Source: Pseudonocardia oroxyli
GTDB lineage: Bacteria; Actinomycetota; Actinomycetes; Mycobacteriales; Pseudonocardiaceae
Direction: 5' to 3'
Length of the DNA stretch: 64,000 nt
Assembly (NCBI RefSeq): GCF_900102195.1
Contig: NZ_FNBE01000001.1
Span: 372,001-436,000 of the forward strand
In this document: positions 9,342 to 19,191 of the stretch, in pieces
How the letters are laid out: every line of letters begins with the position of its first letter
Numbering within the stretch: position 1 is the first letter of the stretch
Notes under the pieces: generated by a model
Databases searched by the model: none
What the model was told of the DNA's origin: nothing
What the model saw: the letters and a program-made list of their open reading frames with translations, nothing else
Program-made: the position numbers and the translations under genes

Positions 9342-10232
9342 ATGACGGCGGAACTCTCGGGAGTCGGTGGCCTCGACCCGGACGGGGCGGGCGGCGTGCA
9401 CCCTGCGCTCTCCCGCAGGCGCGGGCTCGGGCAGACCAGCGCCCGGTCGCTGCTGCTCACCCTGCTCGGCGAGTTCGTCCTCCCGCGCGCCGAGCCCGTC
9501 TGGACCCAGGTGCTCATCGACGTCCTCGCCGGGCTGGGCGTGGAGCCAAAGTCCGCGCGCCAGGCGTTGGCCCGCACCGCCGCCGAGGGCCTCGTGACCT
9601 CGGACCGGGCGGGGCGCCGGGTCCGCTGGCGGCTCACCGACGCCGGGAGCAGGCTGCTCTCCGACGGCGCCGCGCGCATCTACGGCTTCGGCGGGCCCGC
9701 CCGGGAGTGGGACGGCCGGTGGCTGGTGCTGCTGGTGTCGGTGCCCGAGACCCGACGCAGGCTGCGGCACCGGCTGCGCACGCGGCTGGCCTGGGCCGGG
9801 CTCGGCTCCCCCGCCCCCGGCGTCTGGCTCAGCCCGGACCCGGGCAAGGAGGCCCAGGTCGCGGACGTCGTCGCCGACCTCGACCTCGATGCCGTGACCA
9901 GCTCCTTCATCGGCCCGTTCGGCACCATCGGGGAGCAGGCCGAGGTGGTGCGCCAGGCCTGGGACCTCGACGGGGTGGAGCACGAGTACGAGGAGTTCCT
10001 CGCGGAGTTCGCGGACGCCGACCCCCGCACCCCCGCGGACGTCCTGTCCCACCAGGTCCTGCTGGTGCACGCGTGGCGCCGCTTCCCGTTCCTCGATCCG
10101 GAGCTGCCGCGGGAGCTGCTCCCCGAGCACTGGGCGGGCACCCGCGCCGCCATCCGCTTCACCGAGCTGCACGCCCGCTGGGCCGGGGCGGCGGGCGCCC
10201 ACTGGACGAGCCTGGTGACCCGCTCGGAGTGA
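9342..10232 (+). CDS. PaaX-family transcriptional regulator
   Basis: A 296-residue protein with the PaaX layout. An N-terminal winged helix (about residues 20-100: TSARSLLLTLLGEFVLP, SARQALARTAAEGLVTSDRAGRRVRWRLT) is followed by a central ferredoxin-like domain (WLVLLVSVPETRRRLRHRLRTRLAWAGLG). The C-terminal PaaX-C helices end in DPELPRELLPEHWAGTRA. Members repress aromatic-acid (phenylacetyl-CoA) and other catabolic genes. No such pathway lies next to it, so the target is unknown. The start is ATG at 9342; the longer frame from 9162 is low-complexity leader. Confidence 0.85.
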   Translation: MTAELSGVGGLDPDGAGGVHPALSRRRGLGQTSARSLLLTLLGEFVLPRAEPVWTQVLIDVLAGLGVEPKSARQALARTAAEGLVTSDRAGRRVRWRLTDAGSRLLSDGAARIYGFGGPAREWDGRWLVLLVSVPETRRRLRHRLRTRLAWAGLGSPAPGVWLSPDPGKEAQVADVVADLDLDAVTSSFIGPFGTIGEQAEVVRQAWDLDGVEHEYEEFLAEFADADPRTPADVLSHQVLLVHAWRRFPFLDPELPRELLPEHWAGTRAAIRFTELHARWAGAAGAHWTSLVTRSE

Positions 10233-10249
10233 GTGCCCCGCCGGCGCCG

Positions 10250-10535
10250 TCAGAACTCCCGCAGCGTCTCGCGCAGGGTCCCGCCGTCGTACTCCGGTCC
10301 GCGTCAGCCCCCGCCGCTGCAGGGCCGGGACGAGGCCCTCGGTGATCTCGTCGACGAAGCGCCGGGTGATGCTGCCGGTGATGAGGAAGCCGTCGCCGCC
10401 GACCTCGGCCATGACCTCGCCCATCTGCGCGGCGACCGAGTCCGGTGAGCCGGCATGCTGTTCGAGCTCGGCGGCGAGGATGTCTCGCCCGAAGCGGACC
10501 TCGCGCAGCTCGGCGCCCGCCGACCACGGTGACAA
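10250..10535 (-). pseudogene. C-terminal remnant of a flavin-dependent (NtaA/DszA-type) monooxygenase, frameshifted
   Basis: One minus-strand frame reads GSPDSVAAQMGEVMAEVGGDGFLITGSI...RFVDEITEGLVPALQRRGL, which matches the end of nitrilotriacetate-monooxygenase-type luciferase-fold proteins (the usual tail is a YxGxTLRExLG-like motif). After RRGLTR the frame is lost. The expected tail EYDGGTLRETLREF follows in the next frame and stops at 10250-10252, so there is a single-base frameshift. No N-terminal two thirds exist: upstream sequence past 10535 does not continue the family. A decayed, non-functional fragment. Confidence 0.7.
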
Positions 10536-10563
10536 CTCCCCTTGATCAAGAAGGTCACGGGGT

Positions 10564-10809
10564 GTGGCCGGCTCCGCCGCGGAGCAGCTCGCCCTGCTGG
10601 CGCGGATCCACGAGGACTACCCGCCGATGCCGGTCGTCTCCCACCGCGTCTTCGGCCGCGCCCCCGGCACCCCCACCCTGCTGCGCGAGCTCACCACGAC
10701 GGACGTCGAGGGCAGGCCCTTCGAGCTGAGCTTCACCTACTTCCGCACGGGCCGGGCCGCACTGTCCGGCATCGGCACGTTCACCGAGTCCGGCTACGGG
10801 GTGCTCTGA
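10564..10809 (+). pseudogene. Small ORF resembling the end of a GntR/UTRA ligand-binding domain
   Basis: An 81-residue frame from GTG 10564. The stretch APGTPTLLRELTTTDVEGRPFELSFTYFRTGR resembles the C-terminal strands of UTRA domains, where a pGTP-L...T-D-GrP-E...yR pattern is typical. There is no DNA-binding domain and no room for one upstream. Together with the neighbouring oxygenase remnant this marks a decayed patch (10.25-10.81 kb). It could instead be an uncharacterised small gene; the UTRA resemblance is by eye only. Confidence 0.4.
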
Positions 10810-10825
10810 CCCGCAGGAGCCCCGG

Positions 10826-13800
10826 TCAGCCCAGGCAGCCGGGGCCCAGGAGGGCCTTCAGGTCCCCCATCAGGGCCGAGGTGTTGGTGACCTTCAGCGA
10901 GTCGTCCAGGCGCAGCAGGGTGGTCTTGGTGCCGTAGAGCAGCTTCAGGTGCACCTCGGACGAACCCGGGTGGTGGGTGAGCACCTCCTTGAGCTGCGCG
11001 ACCCGCTCCGGGGTGACCATCTCGGTGCGCATGCTCACCCGGATCGGCAGGCCCGCCTCGCCCGCGGCCTGCAGCTCGGGCACCGCGAGGTCGTTCGCGA
11101 TCAGGGACACCCGGTCGTCACGCTTGTTGACCCGGGCCTTGACCAGCACGATCGCGTCCTCCGCCACGTCCACGCCCACCACCTGGTAGGCCCGCGGGAA
11201 GAACAGCACCTCGATGCCGCCTGCGAGGTCCTCGATCTGGGCGCTGGCCCAGGGCTCGCCGTTCTTGTTCACCCGCCGGTTGACGTTGGTGAGGATCCCG
11301 CCGACCGTGACCTGCGCGCCCTCGCCGACGGTGCCTTCGAGGATGGCCGGGATCGGGGTGTCCGACTTGGCGGCCAGCGCCTGCTCCATGCCGTCGAGCG
11401 GGTGGCCGGAGACGTAGAGGCCCAGCATCTCCCGCTCCACGGCGAGCTTGTGCTTGGTGTCCCACTCGTCCTCGGGCACCTTGACGTCGAAGATGCCGCC
11501 GAGCCCGGAGTCCTCGTCGCTCGTGGCGTCCAGCGAGCCGAACAGGTCGAACTGGCCCATCGACGCGGCCTTCTTGCTGCTCATGATCGCGTCGATCGCG
11601 TCCGCGTGGACGAGCAGCAGACCCTTGCGCGAGTGGCCGAGCGAGTCGAAGGCGCCGGCCTTGATCAGCGACTCGATGACCTTCTTGTTGCAGACGACGG
11701 CGTCCACCTTGCGCAGGAAGTCCGAGAAGTCGGTGAAGTCCCCCTTCTCCTTGCGCGCGGCGACGATGGCGTCGACGACGTTGAACCCGACGTTGCGGAT
11801 CGCGCCCAGGCCGAACCGGATGTCGTCCCCGACGGGGGCGAAGTTGCGGACCGACTCGTTGACGTCCGGCGCCAGGACCTTGATCCCGAGCCTGCGGCAC
11901 TCGCCGAGGTAGACGGCGGCCTTGTCCTTGTCGTCCCGAACGGAGGTGAGCACCGCGGCCATGTACTCGGCCGGGTAGTTCGCCTTGAGGTAGGCGGTCC
12001 AGTACGACACCACGCCGTACGCGGCGGAGTGGGCGCGGTTGAAGGCGTAGTCGGAGAAGGGGAGCAGGATGTCCCAGAGCGTCTTGACCGCGGCCTCGGA
12101 GTAGCCGTTGTCCTTCATGCCCTGGGCGAAGCCGGCGTACTCCTTGTCCAGGATCTCCTTCTTCTTCTTGCCCATCGCGCGGCGGAGCAGGTCCGCCTTG
12201 CCGAGCGAGTAGCCCGCCAGCTTCTGGGCGATCGCCATGACCTGTTCCTGGTAGACGATCAGGCCGTACGTCTCGCCCAGGATGTCCTTGAGGGGCTCCG
12301 CCAGCTCCGGGTGGATCGGCGTGACCTCTTGCCTGCCGTTCTTGCGGTCCGCGTAGTCGTTGTGCGCGTTCGCGCCCATGGGACCGGGCCGGTACAGCGC
12401 GCCGACGGCCGAGATGTCGTCGAACTCCGTGGGGGCCATGCGGCGCAGCAGGTCCCGCATCGGCCCGCCGTCCAGCTGGAACACCCCGAGCGTGTCGCCG
12501 CGGGCGAGCAGGTCGTAGGTGTTCTGGTCGTCCAGCTCCACCTCCTCGATGACGAGCTTGGGCTTGCCGTTGAGCTCGATGTTCTCGAGCGCGTCGTCGA
12601 TGATGGTGAGGTTGCGCAGGCCCAGGAAGTCCATCTTCAGCAGCCCGAGCGTCTCGCAGACGCCCATGTCGAACTGCGTGATGATCGCGCCGTCCGACTC
12701 GCGGCGCTGGATCGGGATGACGTCGATCAGCGGCTTGCTCGACATGATCACGCCGGCGGCGTGCACGCCCCACTGCCGCTTCAGCCCCTCCAGGCCGCGG
12801 CCGGTGTCGATGATCTCGCGGACCTGCGCGTCCGACTCGTAGAGGGCCCGGACCTCGGTGGCCTCGGCGTACCGCTTGTGCGACGGGTCGAAGATCCCGG
12901 ACAGCGGGATGTCCTTGCCCATGACGGCCGGGGGCATGGCCTTGGTGATCCGGTCCGCCACCGAGTAGCCGGGCTGGCCGAACAGCACGCGCGCCGAGTC
13001 CTTGATCGCGGCCTTGGCCTTGATCGTGGAGTAGGTGATGATCTGCGCGATCCGGTCCTCGCCGTACTTCTCCGTGGTGTAGCGGATCATCTCGCCACGC
13101 CGACGCTCGTCGAAGTCCATGTCGATGTCCGGCATGGAGATGCGCTCGGGGTTGAGGAACCGCTCGAAGATCAGCTTGTGCCGGATGGGGTCCAGGTCGG
13201 TGATCTCCAGCGCGTAGGCGATGAGCGAGCCCGCCGCCGAGCCGCGGCCGGGGCCGCACCGGATGCCGACGGACTTGGCGTGCTGGATGAGGTCCGCGGT
13301 GACCAGGAAGTAGCCGGGGAAGCCCATCTGGATGATCACGCCGAGCTCGTACTCCGCCTGGCGGCGGTACTTCTCGGTGACGCCGCCCGGGAAGCGCTTG
13401 CGCAGCCCCCGCTCGACCTCCTTGATCAGCCAGGACTCCTCGGTCTCCCCCTCGGGGACCGGCGCGCGCGGCATGAGCTCCTGGTGGGCGAAGCTCACGT
13501 CCACCCGCTCGGCGACCAGCAGCGTGTTGTCGCAGGCCTCGGGGTGGATCGGGTCCCACTGGGCGCGCATCTCGGCGGCGGACTTGAGGTAGAAGTCCTG
13601 CGCGTCGAACTTGAAGCGGTTCGGGTCCGCGAGGGTCTTCCCGGTCTGCACGCACAGCAGCACCTCGTGCGGCTTCGTGTCGTCCGGGTAGGTGTAGTGC
13701 AGGTCGTTCGTGGCGAGGCCGGGCAGGTCCAGCTTCTTCTTCAGCGCGAAGAGGTCCTCCTGGACCCGCTTCTCGATGTCGATGCCGTGGTCCATCAGCT

Positions 13801-14377
13801 CGCAGAAGAAGTTGTCCTTGCCGAAGATGTCCCGGTAGTCGCTCGCGGCCTGGCAGGCGGCGTCGAAGTCGTCCTGCTGGAGCAGGCGCGCCACCTCACC
13901 CGACGGGCAGCCGGTGGTCGCGATGATCCCCTTGCCGTACTTCTCCAGCAGCTCGCGGTCCATACGCGGCTTGTAGTAGTAGCCCTCGAGGCTGGCGAGG
14001 CTGGAGAGGCGGAAGAGGTTGTGCATCCCCTCGTTGTTCTCCGCCAGCAGCGTCATGTGCGTGTACATCAGGTCGGGGTTGTCGCTCGCCGCCCCGTTCG
14101 CGCCGATGGAGACGCGCTTGCGCTCGTGCCTGCTGCCGGGCGCGAGGTAGGCCTCCATGCCGATGATCGGCTTGACGCCCGCCGCGTTGGCCTTCTTCCA
14201 GAACTCGTAGGCCCCGTAGACGTTCCCGTGGTCCGTCATCGCCAGCGCGGGCATCCCCATCCGCGCGGCTTCGGAGAACAGGTCGTCGAGGCGCGCCGCA
14301 CCGTCGAGCATCGAGAACTCGGTGTGCGTGTGGAGGTGGACGAAGGAATCCTTGGAGTTCCCGCTGGTCGGGGCCAT
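10826..14377 (-). CDS. dnaE: DNA polymerase III alpha subunit, replicative
   Basis: 1183 residues, the normal length for a replicative DnaE1. In order it has the PHP domain ([15 protein letters not shown] near residue 13, MTDHGNVYG), the palm with the catalytic aspartates in [12 protein letters not shown] (about residues 413-424), fingers with [11 protein letters not shown] and RAMGKKKKE, a helix-hairpin region, and an OB fold near the C-terminus ([28 protein letters not shown]). The start is ATG at 14377, with AAGGGAG about 14 nt upstream. It polymerises the chromosome with the beta clamp. A very long open frame on the opposite strand is a GC artefact. Confidence 0.97.
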   Translation of the reverse strand: MAPTSGNSKDSFVHLHTHTEFSMLDGAARLDDLFSEAARMGMPALAMTDHGNVYGAYEFWKKANAAGVKPIIGMEAYLAPGSRHERKRVSIGANGAASDNPDLMYTHMTLLAENNEGMHNLFRLSSLASLEGYYYKPRMDRELLEKYGKGIIATTGCPSGEVARLLQQDDFDAACQAASDYRDIFGKDNFFCELMDHGIDIEKRVQEDLFALKKKLDLPGLATNDLHYTYPDDTKPHEVLLCVQTGKTLADPNRFKFDAQDFYLKSAAEMRAQWDPIHPEACDNTLLVAERVDVSFAHQELMPRAPVPEGETEESWLIKEVERGLRKRFPGGVTEKYRRQAEYELGVIIQMGFPGYFLVTADLIQHAKSVGIRCGPGRGSAAGSLIAYALEITDLDPIRHKLIFERFLNPERISMPDIDMDFDERRRGEMIRYTTEKYGEDRIAQIITYSTIKAKAAIKDSARVLFGQPGYSVADRITKAMPPAVMGKDIPLSGIFDPSHKRYAEATEVRALYESDAQVREIIDTGRGLEGLKRQWGVHAAGVIMSSKPLIDVIPIQRRESDGAIITQFDMGVCETLGLLKMDFLGLRNLTIIDDALENIELNGKPKLVIEEVELDDQNTYDLLARGDTLGVFQLDGGPMRDLLRRMAPTEFDDISAVGALYRPGPMGANAHNDYADRKNGRQEVTPIHPELAEPLKDILGETYGLIVYQEQVMAIAQKLAGYSLGKADLLRRAMGKKKKEILDKEYAGFAQGMKDNGYSEAAVKTLWDILLPFSDYAFNRAHSAAYGVVSYWTAYLKANYPAEYMAAVLTSVRDDKDKAAVYLGECRRLGIKVLAPDVNESVRNFAPVGDDIRFGLGAIRNVGFNVVDAIVAARKEKGDFTDFSDFLRKVDAVVCNKKVIESLIKAGAFDSLGHSRKGLLLVHADAIDAIMSSKKAASMGQFDLFGSLDATSDEDSGLGGIFDVKVPEDEWDTKHKLAVEREMLGLYVSGHPLDGMEQALAAKSDTPIPAILEGTVGEGAQVTVGGILTNVNRRVNKNGEPWASAQIEDLAGGIEVLFFPRAYQVVGVDVAEDAIVLVKARVNKRDDRVSLIANDLAVPELQAAGEAGLPIRVSMRTEMVTPERVAQLKEVLTHHPGSSEVHLKLLYGTKTTLLRLDDSLKVTNTSALMGDLKALLGPGCLG

Positions 14378-14712
14378 GAGGCTGGTGGACTCCCTTCACG
14401 CGCCGAGGCGCGGTGGCGGCGGTGGTACGACCCCGGCGCACGGTCCCGGCGACCGCTCCGCACGAGCCGGGACGGTGCCGACGTCTCCGAGCCCATCGGG
14501 GGCCAGGGGTGCGGTCAGACTAGCCCCGGCCACCGACGGTTCCGCGCGCGGTCGGACGGCGTTCGGCGAACCCCCAGCTCACCGGCGCGCCCGCGTGTCG
14601 CGGGGTCCGGGTGTCGCGCGATCCCGGGCGTGTCGCGCCTGCGGCGCTCGTGCGCGGTAAGTGGTGCTCTGGCACCACTTACCGCGCACGGGCGCCGCAG
14701 GCGCGGAATCGG
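14378..14712. other. Intergenic region upstream of dnaE with repeats
   Basis: 335 bp without a gene. Three GTGTCGCG copies lie at 14595, 14611 and 14630, directly beside the large hairpin described separately at 14635-14704. The dnaE promoter must lie here, but I cannot pick out a convincing -35/-10 pair. Confidence 0.5.
14635..14704. repeat. Long hairpin: 33-bp arms around a 42-bp palindrome core
   Basis: The core 14649-14690 is a perfect palindrome: arms of 19 bp beginning CGTGCGCGGTAAG, loop TCTG. The arms extend to 33 bp (14635-14667 and 14672-14704) with one mismatch. It lies 8 bp beyond the stop of the minus-strand glycosyltransferase gene, so it can act as its terminator. It shares its ends and centre with the palindrome at 23969-24010. 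Confidence 0.75.
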
Positions 14713-15858
14713 TCAGGCGGCGACGGGACCCGCGGACGGAACGTGGGCGACCCGGACGTAGAGGTCCTCGAAGGCGTCCAGGGTGGCGTCGAGGGTGTGG
14801 CCCGCCACGATCTCGCGGCTCGCGGTGCCCATTCGGCGGCGGGTCCCGGCGTCGGCGAGGAGCGCGGCGAGGCGGACGGCGAGGGCCTCGACGTCCCCGG
14901 GGGCGAAGAGCCAGCCGTTGCGGCCGGGCCGGACGAGGTGCGGCAGCGCCATCGCGTCGGCCGCGACGACCGGCTTGCCGGCCGCCATCGCTTCGAGCGT
15001 CACCAGGCTCTGCAGCTCCGCGATCCCCGGCATGCAGAAGACCGCGCAGCGCCGGTAGGCCGCGACGAGGTCCTCCTCGCTGACGAAGCCGTGCCAGACG
15101 ACCCGGTCGGCGATGCCGAGCTCGGCGGCGAGCCGGTGCCAGGCCCCCCGTTCGGTGCCGTCCCCGACCACCTCGAGCCGGGCCCCGGGCACCCGCGCGA
15201 CGGCCCGCAGCAGCTCGTCGACCCGCTTCTCCTGGTCCAGCCGCCCGACGAACAGCACCGTGTCCGGGCGCTCGTCCCCGCCCGCGTACCGGGCCGCGTC
15301 GATCCCGCACGAGACGGCGCTCGCCGCCAGCCCGGTCGCACCCGTCAGCAGCGCGACGGCGCGCGGGGTCGGGGCGGTGACCGCGTCGGCCCGGCCGAAG
15401 ACGGCCCGGACGTCCCGCCAGGCCCACCGGGCCGCCGCGGACCGCAGGAACCGCGGGACCCGGGCGTGCGCGAACAGGTTCTCGGGCATGAAGTGGTTGG
15501 TCGCGACCAGCGGGGTCGCCGAGGCGGCCGCGGCCGCCGCCAGCCCGCGCCCCACGACGAAGTGCGCCTGCACGTGCACGACGTCCGGTCGGACCCGGCG
15601 CAGGATCTCCGCCGTCGCGGGGCCCGCCTCCCAGGGCAGGCAGACCCGGAAGCTCTCGTGCCACGGGTAGCGGTGCGAGCGGACGCGGTGCACCGCCACG
15701 TCACCGAACCGTCCGACGCCCGCGGCGCCGGTCGGCGAGGGCGCGGCGACGTGCACCTCGTGACCGCGCCCGGCGAGTCCGGCGGCGAGCCGCTCGGCGA
15801 AGCGGGCGGCGCCGTTGACGTAGGGCGCGAACGTGTCCGCGCCGAGCAGGATCCTCAC
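14713..15858 (-). CDS. GT4-family glycosyltransferase
   Basis: A 381-residue GT-B retaining glycosyltransferase. The N-terminal domain begins MRILLGADTFAPYVNGAARFAERLAAGLAGRGHEV. The C-terminal nucleotide-sugar domain has VLFVGRLDQEKRVDELLRA, the donor-binding stretch GIAELQSLVTLEAMAAGKPVVAADA and LVRPGRNGWLFAPGD. The sequence resembles the mycobacterial PimB/MgtA-type enzymes that act on cell-envelope lipids; acceptor and donor are not shown. The start is GTG at 15858, overlapping the EamA gene stop as GTGA. Last gene of a three-gene operon with two membrane proteins. Confidence 0.85.
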   Translation of the reverse strand: MRILLGADTFAPYVNGAARFAERLAAGLAGRGHEVHVAAPSPTGAAGVGRFGDVAVHRVRSHRYPWHESFRVCLPWEAGPATAEILRRVRPDVVHVQAHFVVGRGLAAAAAASATPLVATNHFMPENLFAHARVPRFLRSAAARWAWRDVRAVFGRADAVTAPTPRAVALLTGATGLAASAVSCGIDAARYAGGDERPDTVLFVGRLDQEKRVDELLRAVARVPGARLEVVGDGTERGAWHRLAAELGIADRVVWHGFVSEEDLVAAYRRCAVFCMPGIAELQSLVTLEAMAAGKPVVAADAMALPHLVRPGRNGWLFAPGDVEALAVRLAALLADAGTRRRMGTASREIVAGHTLDATLDAFEDLYVRVAHVPSAGPVAA

Positions 15859-16715
15859 GTCAGAACCTCTTCTCTCGGGGCCGGACGCGTGGTCGCGTCC
15901 GGGTGGAACCGGGCGAGCAGGGCGACACCCGCGGCCGCGGCCGCGCCCGCGGCCACCAGCAGGCCGACGCCGGCGGCGCCCAGTCCGGCGGCCTCGCCGA
16001 GGACCAGGGCACCGAACCCGACGGCGACCACCGGGTCGACGACGGTCAGCACCGCCACCACGACCGCGGGTTGCCCCGCGGCCATCGCCTGTTGGACCAG
16101 CCAGCCGCCGACCGCGAGCGCGACGGCGATCCCCGCCGCCGCGCCCAGCGCCGATGCCGGGGTCGCCGCACCGGCGGCGACCTGCACGGACACGTCGCGG
16201 AGCACCGCGGAGACGACCCCGAACGCGATCGCCCCGCCCGCGGCGCAGGCCAGGCAGCGCAGCCGCCCGGTCGCGCGCGCGGCGACCGCGGCGAGCACCA
16301 GGGCCGCGACCGCCGCGCCCGCCGCGGCGAGGACCATCGATCCGGAGGGATCGCCGGGGGCCGCCGCCGCCGTCGTCCGGACGACGAGGGCGACGCCGGC
16401 GGCGCACAGCCCGATCCCGCCCGCGACCCGCCACCCCGGCCACCGGCCGCGCAGCGCGATCCCCACGGCGATCGGGACGGCGAGCACCCCGACCGGCTGC
16501 ACCACGCTGACCGGCGCGAGCACCAGGGCCAGGGCGTGCAGCCCGGCGCCCCCGGCGGCCAGCCCGGTGCCCGCCAGCCAGCGGGGGCGGCTCAGCAGGG
16601 CGCGCAGGCCTGCGAGATCGAGCCGGGGCGCGGTCATCGCCCCGTGCTGCAGGACCGCCGCACCGGCGAAGCAGGCGGCGCCCACGACGGCGAGGACCAG
16701 CGCGAGCACGGTCAT
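15855..16715 (-). CDS. DMT/EamA-like multi-span transporter
   Basis: A 286-residue, almost entirely hydrophobic protein with about nine to ten predicted spans. It has the two-repeat look of drug/metabolite transporters, e.g. VVQPVGVLAVPIAVGIALRGRWPGW in the first half and VLTVVDPVVAVGFGALVLGEA in the second (the family's conserved Pro/Glu near a late helix). The start is ATG at 16715, overlapping the DUF998 gene stop as ATGA, and the stop overlaps the glycosyltransferase start. Coupled translation suggests it moves a precursor used by, or made for, the glycosyltransferase; this is inference. Confidence 0.75.
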   Translation of the reverse strand: MTVLALVLAVVGAACFAGAAVLQHGAMTAPRLDLAGLRALLSRPRWLAGTGLAAGGAGLHALALVLAPVSVVQPVGVLAVPIAVGIALRGRWPGWRVAGGIGLCAAGVALVVRTTAAAAPGDPSGSMVLAAAGAAVAALVLAAVAARATGRLRCLACAAGGAIAFGVVSAVLRDVSVQVAAGAATPASALGAAAGIAVALAVGGWLVQQAMAAGQPAVVVAVLTVVDPVVAVGFGALVLGEAAGLGAAGVGLLVAAGAAAAAGVALLARFHPDATTRPAPREEVLT

Positions 16716-17401
16716 GTCCGCAGCCCGCGGGCGGTCACGACGAGGAGGGCGATCACCACGCCGTACAGAACCCGCTCCACCCCACCCAACAGGGGGAATG
16801 CGGGTGAACCCAGGACGACGATCGGGAGATGAGCGAGGAGGAACCCGGCCGCGAGCACTCCGCCGAGCACGGCGAGCACCCGGACCGCGCGGCGCGCGGA
16901 CTCCCGGACGGCGGGCCCGCGGGCGAGCAGCAGGGCCGCGACCGGCAGCACGGCGAACACCCACGCGCCCGCGTAGCGGTGCACGGCGGCGACGACGTCC
17001 GGCGGCGTGTCCGGCAGGTTGGTCGGGAAGATCCCGGCGAGCGCCATCGCGACGGCCCAGCTGCCGAGCAGCGCGACGGCGGACCGCCCCGCACCGCCGC
17101 GGTGGGCGGCGACGGCGAGGACCGCGCCCGCGACCGCCATGGCCCCCGCCGCGACCCCCAGCACGAGCTGCCCGCCGGGCAGCGCGACGTAGTCGGAGAC
17201 GGTGTGGCGCACCGGGTCCACCGCACCGGAGAGCGCGGCGACGTGCAGGACCACCACGCCCCACACCGCGATGCCCGCCGCCGCGGTGACCAGGGCGCCG
17301 GTCGACGGCGCCGCCCGCATGCCCGCACCGGGTGCCACCGCCGCACCCGGTCCGCCCTGCTCGGGGTCCGCCTCGGCGACCCCGTCCCCCCGTGTGTCCA
17401 T
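16712..17401 (-). CDS. DUF998 membrane protein
   Basis: A 229-residue protein with six hydrophobic spans after a ~30-residue polar N-terminus. DPVRHTVSDYVALPGGQL and AGIFPTNLPDTPPDVVAAVHRYAGAWVF are the acidic/His loops characteristic of the DUF998 family. Function unknown in the family. The start is ATG at 17401 with GAGGTC upstream. First gene of the DUF998-EamA-glycosyltransferase operon. Confidence 0.75.
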   Translation of the reverse strand: MDTRGDGVAEADPEQGGPGAAVAPGAGMRAAPSTGALVTAAAGIAVWGVVVLHVAALSGAVDPVRHTVSDYVALPGGQLVLGVAAGAMAVAGAVLAVAAHRGGAGRSAVALLGSWAVAMALAGIFPTNLPDTPPDVVAAVHRYAGAWVFAVLPVAALLLARGPAVRESARRAVRVLAVLGGVLAAGFLLAHLPIVVLGSPAFPLLGGVERVLYGVVIALLVVTARGLRT

Positions 17402-17497
17402 GACCTCACGCTGGCAGCGCGCGCAGCCCGCCGGAATCCGGCGATCCCCCCACGCGGGGCGGGGGTGACCCCGAGCCCCCTCAGGGACGCCCCTGAC

Positions 17498-17518
17498 CCG
17501 CCCCCGCAGCGGGGGCGG
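17498..17518 (-). terminator. GC-rich hairpin downstream of the 17529-18254 gene
   Basis: CCGCCCCC pairs with GGGGGCGG around a 5-nt loop, with outer TGACCC/GGGTCA pairing nearby. It lies 11 bp past the minus-strand stop at 17529, so it is a probable factor-independent-like terminator separating that gene from the DUF998 operon. Confidence 0.5.
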
Positions 17519-17528
17519 CGGAGCAGGG

Positions 17529-18254
17529 TCAGACGGGGCCGTCGTCCGGGAGGGGGTCGGCGCTCTCGGTCTGCTCCGGGAGCAGCGGGGCGAGGGCCAG
17601 CTCGGGGGCGGTCACGCCCGTCGGCGCCGCCTCGACCGCCCGCACGCCGGGGGTGGCGGCGAGCCGGTCCAGCGCGGCCCGCTCCCCCTCCACGACCAGC
17701 GCGATCACGCACGCGCAGGGCTGTGCGTACCCCTGCGCCTCCGCCCGCGCGACGGCGGCGGGGCGGCCGGTGAGCCGGGCGGCGTCCGCCTCGGCGGCGT
17801 ACCCGGCACGCTGTCGGGCGGTGTCGAGCGCGGCGGCGAGCGGGGCCCCCGACGGGATCGGCTCGAACCGCAGGGCGGTCTGCACGCGAGGGATCGGCAG
17901 CCGCAGCACCGCCTGCTGGACCGGGAGCGGGCCCGCGAGCGTCGCCGCGTCCGTGGTGGTCAGCGCCGCGTCCAGCTGGACGAGCGCGAGCGCGGGGGTA
18001 CCTGGGGCGGGTAGGGTCTGCGCCGCGCGGGCCAGGTAGTCCGCCACCCGCTCCCCCGACTCCGGTCCGAGCCGCACCTGCCCGGTCGCGACCGGCGGCG
18101 CCGCGGTCGGCGCGGACAGTGCGGACAGTGCACGCACCCCCGCGACCACCAGCAGCATCAGCACGAGGACGACCGCGCCCCACCCGAGCACCCGCCGCCC
18201 GCGCGGCCCGAACAGACCGTCGGGCTCCCGGTCCTCCCGGTCCGGCCTGGTCAC
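17529..18254 (-). CDS. Membrane-anchored protein of unknown function
   Basis: 241 residues. A short Arg/Asp-rich cytoplasmic tail is followed by a single transmembrane helix (about 24-46: VLGWGAVVLVLMLLVVAGVRAL). The extracytoplasmic Ala-rich domain contains PCACVIALVVEGERAALDRLAATPGVRAVEAAP, a ferredoxin-like beta-alpha-beta pattern with a CxC pair that might form a disulfide or bind metal. I do not recognise the family. The start is GTG at 18254. It lies 7 bp downstream of rluD on the same strand, so it is probably in one operon with lspA and rluD. Confidence 0.7.
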   Translation of the reverse strand: MTRPDREDREPDGLFGPRGRRVLGWGAVVLVLMLLVVAGVRALSALSAPTAAPPVATGQVRLGPESGERVADYLARAAQTLPAPGTPALALVQLDAALTTTDAATLAGPLPVQQAVLRLPIPRVQTALRFEPIPSGAPLAAALDTARQRAGYAAEADAARLTGRPAAVARAEAQGYAQPCACVIALVVEGERAALDRLAATPGVRAVEAAPTGVTAPELALAPLLPEQTESADPLPDDGPV

Positions 18255-18261
18255 CGGACCC

Positions 18262-19191
18262 TCAGTCGCGCAGCTTCTCGAGCGCGGACTCCAGGTCGGC
18301 CGGGTACTCGCTGGTGAACTCCACCCGGCGTCCGTCGGCGGGGTGGTCGAAGCCGAGGGTGCGGGCGTGCAGCCACTGCCGGGTCAGGCCGAGCCGCTTC
18401 GCGAGCGTGGGGTCCGCGCCGTAGGTCACGTCCCCGACGCAGGGGTGGCGCAGCGCGGAGAAGTGCACCCGGATCTGGTGGGTGCGGCCGGTCTCCAGGT
18501 GCACGTCGAGCAGGGAGGCCGCGCGGAAGGCCTCCAGGGTGTCGTAGTGCGTGACCGAGGGCTTGCCGCCCTGGACCACCGCGAACCGGTAGTCGTGCTT
18601 CGGGTGCCGGTCGATGGGGGCGTCGATGGTGCCGCTCGACGGGTCCGGGTGGCCCTGCACGATCGCGTGGTACCGCTTCTCGACGGTCCGCTCCTTGAAC
18701 GCCCGCTTGAGCACGGTGTAGGCGTGCTCGGACTTGGCGACGACCATCACCCCGGTCGTCCCGACGTCCAGCCGGTGCACGATCCCCTGCCGCTCGGCCG
18801 CGCCGGAGGTCGACACCCGCACCCCGAGCGCGGCGAGCCCCCCGATGACCGTGGGGCCCGTCCACCCGGGCGAGGGGTGCGCGGCGACGCCGACCGGCTT
18901 GTCCACCACCACGATGTCGTCGTCCTCGTGCAGGATCGTCATCCCGCCGACCAGCTCGGGGGCGGCGGTGATCTCCACCGGCCCCTCGGGGTCCGGCAGG
19001 GCGACTTCCAGCCACGTCCCGGCGACCAGCCGGTCGGACTTGCCCGCGGCCCGGCCGTCGACCTCGATGCGGCCGTCCTCGGCGAGCGTCGCGACGACCG
19101 TGCGGGACAGCCCGAGCAGCCGGGAGATCCCGGCGTCGACGCGCATGCCGTCCAGCCCGTCCGGGACGGGGAGCTGCCGCAGGTCACTCAC
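18262..19191 (-). CDS. RluD-type 23S rRNA pseudouridine synthase
   Basis: A 309-residue RluA/RluD-family enzyme. An N-terminal S4 RNA-binding domain ([28 protein letters not shown]) is followed by the catalytic domain with [19 protein letters not shown]; the aspartate of HRLD (about residue 141) is the catalytic nucleophile. [12 protein letters not shown] follows. It isomerises uridines in large-subunit rRNA (sites inferred from the family). The start is GTG at 19191, overlapping lspA by 8 bp. The lspA-rluD pair is a common actinobacterial arrangement. Confidence 0.9.
   Translation of the reverse strand: MSDLRQLPVPDGLDGMRVDAGISRLLGLSRTVVATLAEDGRIEVDGRAAGKSDRLVAGTWLEVALPDPEGPVEITAAPELVGGMTILHEDDDIVVVDKPVGVAAHPSPGWTGPTVIGGLAALGVRVSTSGAAERQGIVHRLDVGTTGVMVVAKSEHAYTVLKRAFKERTVEKRYHAIVQGHPDPSSGTIDAPIDRHPKHDYRFAVVQGGKPSVTHYDTLEAFRAASLLDVHLETGRTHQIRVHFSALRHPCVGDVTYGADPTLAKRLGLTRQWLHARTLGFDHPADGRRVEFTSEYPADLESALEKLRD

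Noticed and set aside
10949-14761. A 1270-codon open frame on the plus strand opposite dnaE
   Set aside because: Translation is low-complexity Arg/Gly/Val/Leu-rich with no family resemblance; it mirrors dnaE codons. High GC leaves antisense frames open.
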